Origin: Ruegeria sp. YS9
GTDB taxonomy: Bacteria; Pseudomonadota; Alphaproteobacteria; Rhodobacterales; Rhodobacteraceae
DNA length: 64,000 bases
Direction: 5' to 3'
Assembly: GCF_024628725.1 (NCBI RefSeq)
Contig: NZ_CP102409.1
Coordinates: 467,001 to 531,000, forward strand
Shown here: positions 18,837 through 28,844 of the stretch, in pieces
How the letters are laid out: every line of letters begins with the position of its first letter
Numbering within the stretch: position 1 is the first letter of the stretch
Notes under the pieces: model-generated
What the model saw: only the letters and a program-made list of their open reading frames with translations
The model's database searches: none
Told to the model about the DNA's origin: nothing
Made by a program: the position numbers and the translations under genes

Positions 18837-20969
18837 ATGATTTCTGCTGACGATCTGATTGCGCTGGTCCGCAACTACAATCCCAAGACGAATGCCGACC
18901 GCATTGCGCTGGCCTACGAATTCGGCCAGCAGATGCACGAAGGGCAGTTTCGCCATTCCGGCGAGCCCTATTTCACCCATCCCGTTGCCGTTGCCGCCAT
19001 CCTGACCGAACAGCGTCTGGATGATGCGACCATCATCACGGCGCTGCTGCACGACACGATCGAAGACACCAAGGCCAACTATGGCAAGGTGGCTGAACTT
19101 TTCGGGGATGAGGTCGCCAAACTGGTCGACGGCGTCACCAAGCTGACCAATCTGCAACTGTCCAGCCGCGAGACCAAGCAGGCCGAGAACTTCCGCAAGC
19201 TGTTCATGGCCATGTCCAAGGACCTGCGGGTCATTCTGGTCAAGCTCGCCGACCGTTTGCACAACATGCGGACGATCAAGGCGATGCGTCCCGAAAAACA
19301 GATCGTCAAAGCGCGCGAGACGATGGATATCTACGCACCGCTTGCGGGCCGGATGGGCATGCAGTGGATGCGCGAGGAACTGGAAGACCTGGCTTTCCGT
19401 GTCCTCAACCCTGAAGGCCGCCAGTCGATCATCCGCCGCTTTATCACTTTGCAACGGGAAACCGGCGACGTGATCCACCGCATCACCGGCGACATGCGGC
19501 ACGAGCTGGAGAAAGTGGGCATCGAGGCCGAGGTGTTCGGCCGCGCCAAGAAACCCTATTCGATCTGGCGCAAGATGCAGGAAAAGGATCAGGGCTTCTC
19601 GCGCCTGTCCGACATCTACGGGTTCCGCATCATCACCCAGACCGAGGAAGACTGCTATCGAACCCTGGGTGCCATCCACCAGCGCTGGCGCGCGGTGCCG
19701 GGGCGCTTCAAGGACTATATCAGCCAGCCCAAATCCAACGGCTACCGCTCCATCCATACAACCGTTTCCGGCCGGGACGGTAAACGGGTCGAGGTCCAGA
19801 TCCGCACCCGCCAGATGCATGACGTGGCCGAAACCGGCGTCGCGGCGCATTGGTCCTATCGCGACGGTGTGCGCACGGAAAACCCGTTCGCCGTCGATCC
19901 TGCCAAGTGGATTTCCAACCTGACCGAGCAGTTCGACAACGAGGAAGATCACGAAGACTTCCTCGAAGCCGTCAAGCTCGAGATGTATTCGGACCAGGTG
20001 TTCTGTTTCACCCCCAAAGGCGACGTGGTGAAACTGCCACGTGGCGCGACACCGATCGATTTTGCCTATGCCATTCACACCCGGATCGGTCATGCCTGTG
20101 TCGGGGCCAAGGTTGACGGTATCCGCGTTCCGCTCTGGACGCGGCTCAAGAATGGCCAGTCCGTGGACATCATCACCGCCGATGGTCAGACGCCACAGGT
20201 CACGTGGCTGGAGATTGCAGTTACCGGCAAGGCCCGTACCGCCATTCGCCGCGCCCTGCGCGAGGTGGATCGGGAACGATTTATCAAGCTGGGCAAGGAA
20301 CTGGCCCGTTCCGGTTTCGAGCACGTGGGCCGCAAGGCGACCGACAAGGCGCTCGATACCGCGGCGAAACACCTGCGCCTGAAAGATCGGCACGAGCTTC
20401 TGGCCCGCCTTGGCAGTGCCGAACTGACTGCGCATGAGGTGGTTCAGGCCGTCTATCCCGAACTTGCCAAGGACGACGGCGACGCCATTCCGCTGCGCCG
20501 TGCAGTGATCGGTCTGGAGCCGGGACAGAAGTTCGACCGTGCCCCCTGCTGTCAGCCGCTGCCGGGGGAACGGATCGTCGGCATCACCTATCGGGGCAAG
20601 GGCGTGGTTGTACATGCCATCGATTGCGACCGGCTCAGCGAGTTCGAAGGCGAACCTGACCGTTGGGTCGATCTGCACTGGCATTCGGGCACGCACCCGG
20701 CCGTCTATGGCGCGACTTTGGATCTGACCATTGGCAACGATGCCGGGGTTCTGGGGCGTATTTGCACATTGATCGGCGAGAAAAAGGCCAATATCTCGAA
20801 CCTCGAGTTTGTCGATCGCAAACCGGATTTTTACCGCCTTCTGATCAATGTCGAACTGCGCGACCTTGAACAGCTTCACTCACTCATGCTGATGCTGGAG
20901 GCGGAAAGCGATGTTGCTGCGGTCGAACGGTATCGGGATCAGGTCAAAACTTCGGTTGCGGCTGGCTGA
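18837..20969 (+). CDS. rsh: Bifunctional (p)ppGpp synthetase/hydrolase (Rsh, RelA/SpoT)
   Basis: Rsh is the stringent-response enzyme, 710 residues long. The order is an HD hydrolase domain (FTHP His48, LLHDTIEDT at 70-78), a synthetase domain (YSIWRKMQEK, YGFRIITQTEEDCY, near 240-275), a TGS domain (VFCFTPKGDVVKLPRGATPIDFAYAIH, about 385-410), a zinc-finger-like region (DRAPCCQPLPGE) and a C-terminal ACT domain. With an intact HD site it should be bifunctional. It is the only Rsh visible. It follows rpoZ and precedes DUF2062 by 16 bp. Confidence 0.97.
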   Translation: MISADDLIALVRNYNPKTNADRIALAYEFGQQMHEGQFRHSGEPYFTHPVAVAAILTEQRLDDATIITALLHDTIEDTKANYGKVAELFGDEVAKLVDGVTKLTNLQLSSRETKQAENFRKLFMAMSKDLRVILVKLADRLHNMRTIKAMRPEKQIVKARETMDIYAPLAGRMGMQWMREELEDLAFRVLNPEGRQSIIRRFITLQRETGDVIHRITGDMRHELEKVGIEAEVFGRAKKPYSIWRKMQEKDQGFSRLSDIYGFRIITQTEEDCYRTLGAIHQRWRAVPGRFKDYISQPKSNGYRSIHTTVSGRDGKRVEVQIRTRQMHDVAETGVAAHWSYRDGVRTENPFAVDPAKWISNLTEQFDNEEDHEDFLEAVKLEMYSDQVFCFTPKGDVVKLPRGATPIDFAYAIHTRIGHACVGAKVDGIRVPLWTRLKNGQSVDIITADGQTPQVTWLEIAVTGKARTAIRRALREVDRERFIKLGKELARSGFEHVGRKATDKALDTAAKHLRLKDRHELLARLGSAELTAHEVVQAVYPELAKDDGDAIPLRRAVIGLEPGQKFDRAPCCQPLPGERIVGITYRGKGVVVHAIDCDRLSEFEGEPDRWVDLHWHSGTHPAVYGATLDLTIGNDAGVLGRICTLIGEKKANISNLEFVDRKPDFYRLLINVELRDLEQLHSLMLMLEAESDVAAVERYRDQVKTSVAAG

Positions 20970-20985
20970 GAAGGGGTGATCACGG

Positions 20986-21684
20986 GTGGTATTCAAGCGC
21001 CGAGACCGACGCTCTCCAGTCCAGATCGCATCGGATTTCGTCTATCCGCGTGGCGGATGGACCCGCGCCTTCCATTACGTGAAACACCGCGTCCGGCGCT
21101 TGCCGGATACCCCTGACCGGATCGCGCGCGGTATAGGGGCGGGCGTCTTTGCGGCCTTTACGCCGTTTTACGGGTTGCATTTTCTTGTCGCCGCCATCGG
21201 TGCCCGGCTGATCAAGGGGAACATTCTGGCCGCGCTCAGCGGCACGTTTTTCGGCAACCCGCTCACCTATGTTCCGATCGGAGTGATCTGTCTTCAGACC
21301 GGGCATTTCCTGCTGGGCACCGAATACGAAGAAGGCGACACACAGGGGCTTATGGGCAAATTCGCCAGTGCCCTGGGGGATCTCAAGAACAATTTCCTGG
21401 CGTTGTTTACGGATCGCGTGGCCGACTGGCACGGGCTGTCGCAGTTCTACGACGACGTCTTCTACCCCTATATGATCGGTGGGATCATTCCGGGCCTCGT
21501 TGCGGGGGTGATCTGCTATTACCTCAGCCTGCCGCTGATCCTGACGTATCAGCAGCGTCGTCGCGCCAGAATCAAGGCGAAGTTTGATGAAATCAAGCGT
21601 TTGGCCGAAGATTCGGCTGCCGTTTCTTCGGCAGAGCCTCTAGGCTCGGGCCAAAGCATGCAAAAGGAATCGAGGGATGTCTGA
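20986..21684 (+). CDS. DUF2062 membrane protein
   Basis: The protein has 232 residues. The start is GTG at 20986 with AAGGGGTG upstream. It has the DUF2062 pattern: an amphipathic basic N-terminus, then GIGAGVFAAFTPFYGLHFLVA and SGTFFGNPLTYVPIG, with a C-terminal pair of helices. The function of the family is unknown. Its end overlaps the pdxJ start by 8 bp, so it is probably in the same transcript as rsh and pdxJ. Confidence 0.88.
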   Translation: MVFKRRDRRSPVQIASDFVYPRGGWTRAFHYVKHRVRRLPDTPDRIARGIGAGVFAAFTPFYGLHFLVAAIGARLIKGNILAALSGTFFGNPLTYVPIGVICLQTGHFLLGTEYEEGDTQGLMGKFASALGDLKNNFLALFTDRVADWHGLSQFYDDVFYPYMIGGIIPGLVAGVICYYLSLPLILTYQQRRRARIKAKFDEIKRLAEDSAAVSSAEPLGSGQSMQKESRDV

Positions 21685-22423
21685 GAACCATCTGCGTCTG
21701 GGTGTGAACATCGATCACGTGGCCACGGTGCGCAATGCGCGGGGCGGGGACTATCCGGATCCGCTGCGCGCTGCCAAACTGGCGGAAGAAGCGGGCGCGG
21801 ATGGCATCACCGCGCATCTGCGCGAAGATCGACGCCATATCTCGGACGCCGATATCGACGGGCTGATGGAAGTTCTGTCGGTGCCGCTGAACTTTGAGAT
21901 GGCCGCGACGCCCGAGATGCAGCAGATCGCCTTGCGCCACAAACCGCACGCGGTCTGCATCGTTCCCGAAAAGCGCGAGGAGCGCACCACCGAGGGCGGT
22001 CTTGAAGTCGCGCGCGAGGAAAACAAGCTGGCGCATTTCATCGCCCCTCTGCGTGATGTCGGCTGTCGCGTTTCGATCTTCATCGCCGCCGATCAGCGTC
22101 AGATCGAGGCCGCGCATCGCATCGGTGCCGAAGTGATTGAGCTGCACACCGGCGCCTATTGCGATGCCCATGCCGAAGGCCGCATGGAAGATGCCGAACG
22201 CGAGCTTGAATCGCTGCGCCAGATGTCCTCTTTCGCCCATTCGCTGGGGCTTGAGGTTCATGCGGGCCATGGCCTGACCTATGACACGGTGAAGCCGGTC
22301 GCCGCTTTCCCAGAGGTCAAGGAACTGAATATCGGTCATTTCCTGATTGGCGAGGCGATTTTTCTGGGCCTGACCCCGGCCATTCAGGAAATGCGTCGCC
22401 TGATGGACGAGGCGCGGGCGTGA
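21677..22423 (+). CDS. pdxJ: Pyridoxine 5'-phosphate synthase
   Basis: PdxJ condenses 1-deoxyxylulose 5-phosphate with aminoacetone 3-phosphate to give PNP in DXP-dependent vitamin B6 synthesis. The 248 residues begin LRLGVNIDHVATVRNARG, the family signature. They include GADGITAHLREDRRHI near 40, CIVPEKREERTTEGGL near 95 and HAGHGLTYD near 198. It overlaps the preceding gene by 8 bp and the LysE gene by 4 bp. Confidence 0.97.
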   Translation: MSENHLRLGVNIDHVATVRNARGGDYPDPLRAAKLAEEAGADGITAHLREDRRHISDADIDGLMEVLSVPLNFEMAATPEMQQIALRHKPHAVCIVPEKREERTTEGGLEVAREENKLAHFIAPLRDVGCRVSIFIAADQRQIEAAHRIGAEVIELHTGAYCDAHAEGRMEDAERELESLRQMSSFAHSLGLEVHAGHGLTYDTVKPVAAFPEVKELNIGHFLIGEAIFLGLTPAIQEMRRLMDEARA

Positions 22424-23043
22424 TCACCCCAGGCTTTGTCGCCATCTGGCTGGCCTGGCTGATGGCCGGAGGCTCTCCGGGCCCCGCCACGATGGGCATT
22501 GCCGGAACCGCCATGAACGAAGGCCGCACCGCTGGGCTGGCCTTTGCACTGGGCATCTGTGCCGGGTCCGCCGCCTGGGGCATTGCCGCAGCACTTGGCC
22601 TGTCGGCGATCATGCTGGCCAATGTCTGGGTGTTCGAGGTGATCCGCTATGTCGGTGTGGCCTATCTGGGTTGGCTGGCGCTGAAGGCCTTGCGCCGCGC
22701 GATGACCTCGGACGAGGTCGCTTTGGGCAAACCGGTCACGGGCGCGCTGCCGACCATCTTTGCCAAAGGCGCGGCCATTCACCTGACCAACCCCAAGGCG
22801 ATCCTCAGCTGGGGCTCGATCTATGCCATCGTCGCGCCCAATGATGCCAGCCTGTCGATGCTGCTGGGCTATTTCGCCATGCTCTATGCCGGATCGTTGA
22901 TGATCTTTATCGGCTACGCGTTTCTGTTCTCATCCGAGCGCATGGTCCGCATCTACCGCCGCGCCCGCCGCTGGTTCGATTTCGCCTTTGCAGGGTTCTT
23001 CGGAGTGGCGAGTTACAAGATCCTGACGGTGCGGTTGTCATGA
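22420..23043 (+). CDS. LysE/RhtB-family amino-acid exporter
   Basis: The protein has 207 residues and about six membrane helices. The N-terminal [22 protein letters not shown] and the central [15 protein letters not shown] are typical of LysE/RhtB translocators, and [18 protein letters not shown] is the conserved mid-region. The substrate is unknown. GTG 22420 overlaps the pdxJ stop (GTGA), and its own stop overlaps acpS (ATGA). Confidence 0.9.
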   Translation: MITPGFVAIWLAWLMAGGSPGPATMGIAGTAMNEGRTAGLAFALGICAGSAAWGIAAALGLSAIMLANVWVFEVIRYVGVAYLGWLALKALRRAMTSDEVALGKPVTGALPTIFAKGAAIHLTNPKAILSWGSIYAIVAPNDASLSMLLGYFAMLYAGSLMIFIGYAFLFSSERMVRIYRRARRWFDFAFAGFFGVASYKILTVRLS

Positions 23044-23459
23044 TACTTGGCATCGGCACAGACCTCGCAAACATTGACCGCATTCAGGGCACGCTCGACC
23101 GTTTCGGCGACCGGTTCCGCAACCGGGTCTTTACTGACACCGAACAGCGCAAAGCCGAACGCCGCGCCGACACCGCGGGTACGTATGCCAAGCGCTGGGC
23201 CGCGAAAGAGGCCTGTTCCAAGGCGCTGGGCACCGGTCTGCGCATGGGCATCGCGTGGAAAGACATGGCCGTCACCAATCTGCGCACCGGCCAGCCCGTG
23301 ATGCATGTGACAGGCTGGGCCGCCGAACGCCTGAATGAAATGACCCCCGAAGGGCACGAGGCGATCATCCATGTCACCCTGACCGATGACCATCCTTGGG
23401 CGCAGGCTTTCGTGGTGATCGAAGCGCGTCCGCTTAAAGATCACACCACGCAGCCTTGA
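23040..23459 (+). CDS. acpS: Holo-[acyl-carrier-protein] synthase
   Basis: AcpS moves the 4'-phosphopantetheine arm from CoA to apo-ACP. The 139 residues contain [14 protein letters not shown] at the N-terminus (Mg-binding Asp) and [16 protein letters not shown] near 55-70 (catalytic Glu and Lys). It is coupled to the exporter by a 4-bp overlap and followed 60 bp later by lepB. Confidence 0.96.
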   Translation: MILGIGTDLANIDRIQGTLDRFGDRFRNRVFTDTEQRKAERRADTAGTYAKRWAAKEACSKALGTGLRMGIAWKDMAVTNLRTGQPVMHVTGWAAERLNEMTPEGHEAIIHVTLTDDHPWAQAFVVIEARPLKDHTTQP

Positions 23460-23519
23460 CTTGCCCCCATCGCCCCCGCATGTAGCAGCGAAGCCAAGCA
23501 AAGAACTGGAGAGAGCAGT

Positions 23520-24359
23520 ATGGCCGAGGAAGCCAAGACCGGAAATCCCGTCTGGGAGACGATCAAGACTATCGTCTATGCGCTGCTGATTGCCGGCGTG
23601 TTCCGTACCCTCTTCTTTCAGCCGTTCTGGATCCCCTCGGGCTCGATGAAGCAGACGCTGCTGATCGGCGATTTCCTCTTCGTCAACAAGATGGCTTATG
23701 GCTATTCCTACGCATCCTGCCCCAGCCTGATCATCCCCAGCGTCGGCCTGAACGTGGATGCCGAAGATATCTGTGGCTGGATGCAGGGCGAAGACAATAC
23801 CCGTATCTGGGGCGGTGATCCGGAACGTGGCGATGTCATCGTCTTTCGCCATCCGGTCACCGGGCGTGATTATATCAAACGCCTGATTGGCTTGCCGGGC
23901 GACCGGATCCAGGTCCGCAATGGCCAGATCATCCTCAATGGCACTCCGGTTCCTCAGCAGCCCGATGGCGTGTTCACCGAAGTCGCGGAACCGCAAGGCC
24001 CACAGCGCCTACGCCCGCGCTGTGAAAACGGCCCTGTCGGTATTGGCGGCACCTGTGAAAAATCGCGCCTGATCGAAACCCTGCCCAATGGCGTGTCCTA
24101 CGACGTGCTGAACATCGGCAACCAGGCATCGGATAATACCGGCATCTACACCGTGCCCGAGGGCCATTATTTCTTCATGGGCGACAACCGTGACAATTCC
24201 AGCGACAGCCGTCTGCCGCAATCTGCCGGCGGTGTCGGATACGTGCCTTACGAAAACCTGATTGGTCGCGCCGACCGGATCATGTTCTCGTCCGCGGGCC
24301 GTTCGATGCTGTTCTTCTGGACATGGCGCGGTGATCGGTTCTTCAAGGCGGTCAATTGA
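23520..24359 (+). CDS. lepB: Signal peptidase I
   Basis: LepB cleaves Sec and Tat signal peptides at the outer face of the inner membrane. The 279 residues include an N-terminal membrane anchor (about 13-33). The catalytic Ser42 is in [11 protein letters not shown], the catalytic Lys near 120 is in [14 protein letters not shown], and box E near 222 reads [14 protein letters not shown]. The stop overlaps the TTG start of rnc. Confidence 0.97.
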   Translation: MAEEAKTGNPVWETIKTIVYALLIAGVFRTLFFQPFWIPSGSMKQTLLIGDFLFVNKMAYGYSYASCPSLIIPSVGLNVDAEDICGWMQGEDNTRIWGGDPERGDVIVFRHPVTGRDYIKRLIGLPGDRIQVRNGQIILNGTPVPQQPDGVFTEVAEPQGPQRLRPRCENGPVGIGGTCEKSRLIETLPNGVSYDVLNIGNQASDNTGIYTVPEGHYFFMGDNRDNSSDSRLPQSAGGVGYVPYENLIGRADRIMFSSAGRSMLFFWTWRGDRFFKAVN

Positions 24360-25048
24360 AGCTTTCGTCTGAGATAAAGGCGTTCCAGCGGCGATTGGGG
24401 TATGAGTTCAAAAACCCCGAACTGCTGGTGCGCGCGCTGACCCATGGCTCGGTGTCTTCGTCCACCCGACCCGACAACCAGCGGCTGGAGTTTCTGGGTG
24501 ACCGCGTTCTGGGCCTGGTCATGGCCACCGCGTTGCTTGAAGCTGACAAAAAAGCCTCCGAAGGCCAGTTGGCCCCCCGGTTCAACGCATTGGTCCGCAA
24601 AGAGGCCTGTGCAGATGTGGCCCGCCAGATCGATCTGGGCGCGGTGTTGAAACTCGGCCGGTCCGAGATGCTGTCCGGTGGCCGTCGCAAGCAAGCGCTG
24701 CTGGGCGATGCGATGGAGGCCGTGATCGCCGCCATCTATCGGGATGCCGGGTTCGAGGCTGCCCGCGATGTCATCCTGGCGCTTTGGGGGGACCGCATCC
24801 ACAAGGTCGAGGCAGATGCGCGTGACGCCAAGACCTCGTTGCAGGAATGGGCGCAGGCGCGTGGGCAAAAGCCGCCCTCATACGTCGAAATCAAACGCAT
24901 CGGCCCGGACCACGCCCCGATCTTCACCATCGCCGCCCGCCTTCAGGACGGCACCGAGGCACAGGCCACCGCAGGATCCAAACGTCAGGCCGAACAGGCC
25001 GCGGCGAAAGCTTTGCTGGAGCGGTTGAGTCCGGCCAGCTCGTCCTAG
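24356..25048 (+). CDS. rnc: Ribonuclease III
   Basis: RNase III cleaves double-stranded RNA such as rRNA precursors. The 230 residues have the catalytic signature [13 protein letters not shown] near 42-54, the second acidic site [18 protein letters not shown] near 117-134, and a C-terminal dsRNA-binding domain from about 155 ([28 protein letters not shown]). TTG 24356 overlaps the lepB stop (TTGA) and gives the normal family length. Confidence 0.96.
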   Translation: MKLSSEIKAFQRRLGYEFKNPELLVRALTHGSVSSSTRPDNQRLEFLGDRVLGLVMATALLEADKKASEGQLAPRFNALVRKEACADVARQIDLGAVLKLGRSEMLSGGRRKQALLGDAMEAVIAAIYRDAGFEAARDVILALWGDRIHKVEADARDAKTSLQEWAQARGQKPPSYVEIKRIGPDHAPIFTIAARLQDGTEAQATAGSKRQAEQAAAKALLERLSPASSS

Positions 25049-25052
25049 GGGC

Positions 25053-25571
25053 ATGAAGCTCAGACCAGCCCGGAAATCGGACGCGGCCAGCCTGGCCGCG
25101 TTGTCGATCGAAGTCTGGATCGGCACCTACCTGCGCCATGGCGTAAGTTCTTTCTTCGCCGAGTTTGCATTGTCCGAGTTCACAACCGCACGGTTCGAAG
25201 CGCTGCTTGAGGAAGAGAGTGATCTTCTGGTGGTGTCTGAAAACCGCGATGGAATCGATGGCTACATTCGGTTGGCAGAGGGCCGTCCCGCCCCCATCGA
25301 CGGGCTTTCCGATCTTGAGATCGTGACCTTTTACGTGCAGCCGCGCCACCACGGAAAGGGCATCGGGTCAGCGTTGTTGCAGGTGGCCATTGACCATTGC
25401 CGGAACAAAGGCCGCCCCGAAATCTGGCTGACGACCAATTCCCAGAACGCTCCGGCCATTGATTTCTACCTGTCCAAAGGCTTCCGTCAGGTCGGCGTCA
25501 CGGATTTCCGTATCGCGGACCAAGCCTATCCGAACCACGTTCTGGCGTTGAACATGTCACCACCGGGCTAG
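25053..25571 (+). CDS. GNAT-family N-acetyltransferase
   Basis: The protein has 172 residues with one GNAT domain. The acetyl-CoA-binding motif A is VQPRHHGKGIGSALLQVA near residues 98-115, followed by LTTNSQNAPAIDFYLSKGF, the usual beta6-alpha4 region. The substrate is unknown. The gene is 4 bp after rnc, so it is probably read with it, and it lies between rnc and the inverted multicopper oxidase gene. Confidence 0.88.
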   Translation: MKLRPARKSDAASLAALSIEVWIGTYLRHGVSSFFAEFALSEFTTARFEALLEEESDLLVVSENRDGIDGYIRLAEGRPAPIDGLSDLEIVTFYVQPRHHGKGIGSALLQVAIDHCRNKGRPEIWLTTNSQNAPAIDFYLSKGFRQVGVTDFRIADQAYPNHVLALNMSPPG

Positions 25572-25573
25572 GG

Positions 25574-26956
25574 TCAGATTACCCGGATGAACCCGGCCAG
25601 TCCGGTTTTCTGGTGTTCGATCACGTGGCAATGAAACGCCCAGTCGCCGGGATTGTCCGCGACCAGCGCGATGTCGACGGTCTCATCTTTTAGCAATAGC
25701 ATGGTATCGGACAGCAACGGTGGCAGTTTGCGCAGGTTCGACGTCAGCGGAACAAAGGCCAGCCCGTGCAGATGGATCGGGTGCAGGTTGGGCGATTCAT
25801 TGCGCAGTCGCAGAACATAGCTCTTGCCTCGTTGCAGCACGGCCAGTGGCCCGGTTCCCTGCGCCGCATCGCCCGGCCAGGGCGTTCGGTTGATCGACCA
25901 GAAACTATAGCCCAAAGACCCGCAGAACCCGTCATTCGGGGCGCCGCCTTCCGGGGTCCAGCCGAACACGAACTCATGCAACTCGGCCTGACCCAGATCA
26001 GGGCGCGCGACAGGGTTTGCCTGCAATGGGCGCAGCTCTCGCAGATCACGCGCAATGGACTGTCCCGTGGCCCGCAACCGGACCATGGCGCGGTGTTTCT
26101 GCCCGGGAAACTTTGCCATCAACTGGGCTGACTGCCCCTCGTCGTCCGGCATCCGAACCGCCAGGTCCACCCTTTGACCCGGGGCCAGCAAGAGCGGCTG
26201 GGCTGCTGTGGGCCGTGTCACGTCTGTTTCTACCGGATGTCCGTCCCATGCGATGATCCGGGTCTCGGCCCCTTCGGGATGCAAGTTGTAGATACGGGTC
26301 GTGTCCGTGTTGACCACCCGTACGCGCACCAGGCTGCCCGCGGCGTGGTCATATACTGCCTCGCTCTGCCAATTGGCGGTCTGCACGTTGCCGAACGTGC
26401 CGGCCCGCGCCGCGCCGCGGGCGGTATAAGCGGGCAGAAACGCGCCATCTTCGTCCAGCCGGAAATCCCGCAGATTGATCACCTGTTCGCTGTCGAATCC
26501 CGGGTCTTCCGGTTCGGCAATCACCATCACACCGGTCAGCCCATGGGACATCTGGTCCATCGTCATGCAATGGGGATGATACCAATACGTGCCCGCATCC
26601 GGCGGCGTGAGTTCATAGGTAAAGCTTTCGTTCTCGCCGATGGGCATCTGGGTCAGATAGGGCACACCGTCCATTTCGTTGCGGATGCGCAGCCCGTGCC
26701 AATGCATCCCAGTATAATCGGGCAGGGTATTGCGCACCGTCAGGCGCAATGTTTCGCCCTGGCGCCCGTAAAGAACCGGCGGCGGCGCATCCGGTGACAG
26801 GCTGACCATCCCCATGGTCGGCTGATCGCGCAACCGATAGCTGGCAGGTTGCAACACCAGCTCCTGCGCAGCATCGCTGGCCGTCAGAGGCAACGCTCCC
26901 AACCCCAAAACACTTGCAGCGGCGCTGCTTCCAAGAAGAAACTCGCGACGTTTCAT
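25574..26956 (-). CDS. Tat-exported multicopper oxidase
   Basis: The protein has about 460 residues and three cupredoxin domains, of the laccase/CueO type. ATG 26956 opens with a Tat signal (MKRREFLLGSSAAAS, then a hydrophobic stretch and an Ala-rich cleavage region). All copper motifs are present: MHWHGLRI, YWYHPHCMT, NLHPIHLHG and the type-1/3 site FHCHVIEH near the C-terminus. Probable roles are periplasmic copper or phenol oxidation; the substrate cannot be read. It is a single gene placed opposite to the rnc-era series. Confidence 0.93.
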   Translation of the reverse strand: MKRREFLLGSSAAASVLGLGALPLTASDAAQELVLQPASYRLRDQPTMGMVSLSPDAPPPVLYGRQGETLRLTVRNTLPDYTGMHWHGLRIRNEMDGVPYLTQMPIGENESFTYELTPPDAGTYWYHPHCMTMDQMSHGLTGVMVIAEPEDPGFDSEQVINLRDFRLDEDGAFLPAYTARGAARAGTFGNVQTANWQSEAVYDHAAGSLVRVRVVNTDTTRIYNLHPEGAETRIIAWDGHPVETDVTRPTAAQPLLLAPGQRVDLAVRMPDDEGQSAQLMAKFPGQKHRAMVRLRATGQSIARDLRELRPLQANPVARPDLGQAELHEFVFGWTPEGGAPNDGFCGSLGYSFWSINRTPWPGDAAQGTGPLAVLQRGKSYVLRLRNESPNLHPIHLHGLAFVPLTSNLRKLPPLLSDTMLLLKDETVDIALVADNPGDWAFHCHVIEHQKTGLAGFIRVI

Positions 26957-27115
26957 GAAAACCTCACTGAACGGATTTGATGCCGGGCTGTGAATGGCTG
27001 GGCGTCTGCGTTCATCTGACATCGAACCCGCATGGCCGCAATGCGACAAATCCCTCTGGCCCGTCGAAGCTTTCTGCTATAGGGGTGCGCACTTGCAAAC
27101 AGGATCGCCAGACTC

Positions 27116-28024
27116 ATGACCACACGCGCCGGATTTATCGCCCTGATCGGAGAGCCCAATGCGGGCAAGTCAACCCTGCTGAACCGCATGGTCGGGGCCA
27201 AGGTTTCCATCGTGACGCATAAGGTGCAGACCACCCGCGCGCGTATCCGCGGCGTGGCGATGGAAGGCGACGCGCAGCTGGTCTTCGTCGACACGCCCGG
27301 CCTGTTCAAACCCCGCCGCCGCCTGGATCGCGCCATGGTCGCTGCTGCATGGGGCGGGGCCGCAGATGCGGACGTCGTAGTCCTGATGGTTGAAGCGCAT
27401 CGCGGTATCACCGAAGGGGTCGAGCGCATCCTCGAAGGTCTGGAAGAAATCGGACAGGGCCGCACCATCGCGTTGGCGATCAACAAGATCGACAAGGTGC
27501 CGTCCGAAAAGCTGCTGGCGCTGACCAGTGACCTGAACGCACGTTACCCGTTTGCCGAAACCTTCATGATCTCTGCTGAAAAGGGCCACGGTGTCGAAGA
27601 CCTGCGCAAATGGCTGGCCTCTGAACTGCCTGAAGGCCCCTGGCTCTATCCCGAAGACCAGATCGCCGACCTGCCCCTGCGCATGATCGCCGCGGAAATG
27701 ACGCGCGAGAAGCTCACCCTGCGCCTGCATCAGGAATTGCCCTATCAGTTGACCGTCGAGACCGAGAACTGGGAAGAACGCAAAGACGGCTCTGCTAAGA
27801 TCGATCAGGTCATCTATGTCATGCGTGACGGCCACAAAGGCATCGTGTTGGGCAAGAAGGGTGAGACCATCAAGGCCGTCAGCCAGGCTGCGCGGGCAGA
27901 ACTGGAAGAATTCCTCGACCGCAAAATTCACCTGTTCCTGCAAGTGAAGGTCCGGCCCAATTGGCTGGAAGAATCCGAGCGGTATTCGGAAATGGGTCTG
28001 GATTTCAAAGACGGAAACGCATGA
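27116..28024 (+). CDS. era: GTPase Era
   Basis: Era is a Ras-like GTPase needed for 30S subunit maturation. The 302 residues carry G1 GEPNAGKST (12-20), the G2 region TTRARIRG, G3 DTPGLF, G4 NKIDK and G5 ISAEKGHG. A C-terminal KH RNA-binding domain contains GHKGIVLGKKGETIKAV near 240. The ATG overlaps no upstream gene; the 159-bp gap to the multicopper oxidase start holds both promoters. Confidence 0.97.
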   Translation: MTTRAGFIALIGEPNAGKSTLLNRMVGAKVSIVTHKVQTTRARIRGVAMEGDAQLVFVDTPGLFKPRRRLDRAMVAAAWGGAADADVVVLMVEAHRGITEGVERILEGLEEIGQGRTIALAINKIDKVPSEKLLALTSDLNARYPFAETFMISAEKGHGVEDLRKWLASELPEGPWLYPEDQIADLPLRMIAAEMTREKLTLRLHQELPYQLTVETENWEERKDGSAKIDQVIYVMRDGHKGIVLGKKGETIKAVSQAARAELEEFLDRKIHLFLQVKVRPNWLEESERYSEMGLDFKDGNA

Positions 28025-28350
28025 CCCGCCTGACCGCCGAATTCTGGGTCCACGCCTATCTGGCGCGGCTGCGATTCCAGGATATCCCGGCCTATGTGGT
28101 GGCACATGGCGATGACACGGCAGGCGCAGTTCTGGTCAAGCTGAACACGCTGGACGGGCAGGCCGTTGCGTTCCAACGCAGCTTTGATCTGATGAGTGGT
28201 GAACGAAAATGGGTCGAACTCTCGTCTGGCCCCGAGGGCGACGTGGACCAGGCCATCCAGCGCCAACGCAGCTTTGACCCCGACCTCTGGGTGATCGAGG
28301 TCGAAGACCGGCAGGGGCGGCACCTGCTGGGCGAAGAGGGGCTGGAATGA
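28021..28350 (+). CDS. DUF1491-family protein
   Basis: The 109 residues form a compact protein of the DUF1491 family (opening MTRLTAEFWVHAYLARLR, middle GDDTAGAVLVKLN, end DPDLWVIEVEDRQGRHLL). No function is known. It overlaps the era stop by 4 bp (ATGA), so the two are translated together, an association typical of the alphaproteobacteria. Confidence 0.88.
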   Translation: MTRLTAEFWVHAYLARLRFQDIPAYVVAHGDDTAGAVLVKLNTLDGQAVAFQRSFDLMSGERKWVELSSGPEGDVDQAIQRQRSFDPDLWVIEVEDRQGRHLLGEEGLE

Positions 28351-28514
28351 CCACGGTACTGAAGGGTCTTTGACGCCGAGATCAAAGCGACTATTTTGGT
28401 GCTGCAAATGGCCTGTCAGCACTGACGTGTCCTACGGACCGAGCGCAACCAAGAGGTGCTTTCCTGACTGAAACGCTTGCAGAGAAACTGGAAAAATCGG
28501 AACTCGGCCACTGG

Positions 28515-28787
28515 ATGCAGCGGTTCGAGGGCTTCATGGTCTTTGTCGGCGTTGTCGGCCCTTTTGCCACGCTTCCACAACTGATCAAGCTCTACTTTAC
28601 CCATTCCGAACACGCGACCGGTCAGTCGCTTCTGTCCTGGTCGCTTTATGCCGGGCTGTCCTTCCTGTGGTTTGCCTATGGTATGGTGGTGGGCAAGCTG
28701 CCCATTTATGTGGGCAACGGACTCTCGATGGTGCTGAACTTATTGATGGTCATCGGCATCCTAATTCACGCAGGTGTGACGTTCTGA
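28515..28787 (+). CDS. SemiSWEET-like small membrane transporter
   Basis: This encodes 90 residues with three membrane helices. The segment VGPFATLPQLIKLYFT carries the Pro-Gln of the PQ-loop/SemiSWEET family, and SLLSWSLYAGLSFLWFAYG follows as the second helix. SemiSWEETs work as dimers moving sugars. The start is uncertain. The in-frame sequence before ATG 28515 also reads as protein back to a CTG at 28464, which has AGAGG 7 bases upstream, whereas ATG 28515 has no good ribosome site. Confidence 0.8.
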   Translation: MQRFEGFMVFVGVVGPFATLPQLIKLYFTHSEHATGQSLLSWSLYAGLSFLWFAYGMVVGKLPIYVGNGLSMVLNLLMVIGILIHAGVTF

Positions 28788-28844
28788 ACCTCCTGTTGCC
28801 TTGGGTTTTTCTCACTACCAAGCTTGCAGTGGTTTTCAGCGCCA

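Noticed and set aside
18795..20879. Long open frame opposite rsh
   Set aside because: It is the mirror of a high-GC gene with full RelA/SpoT motifs; its translation is His/Arg/Gln-rich without domain character.
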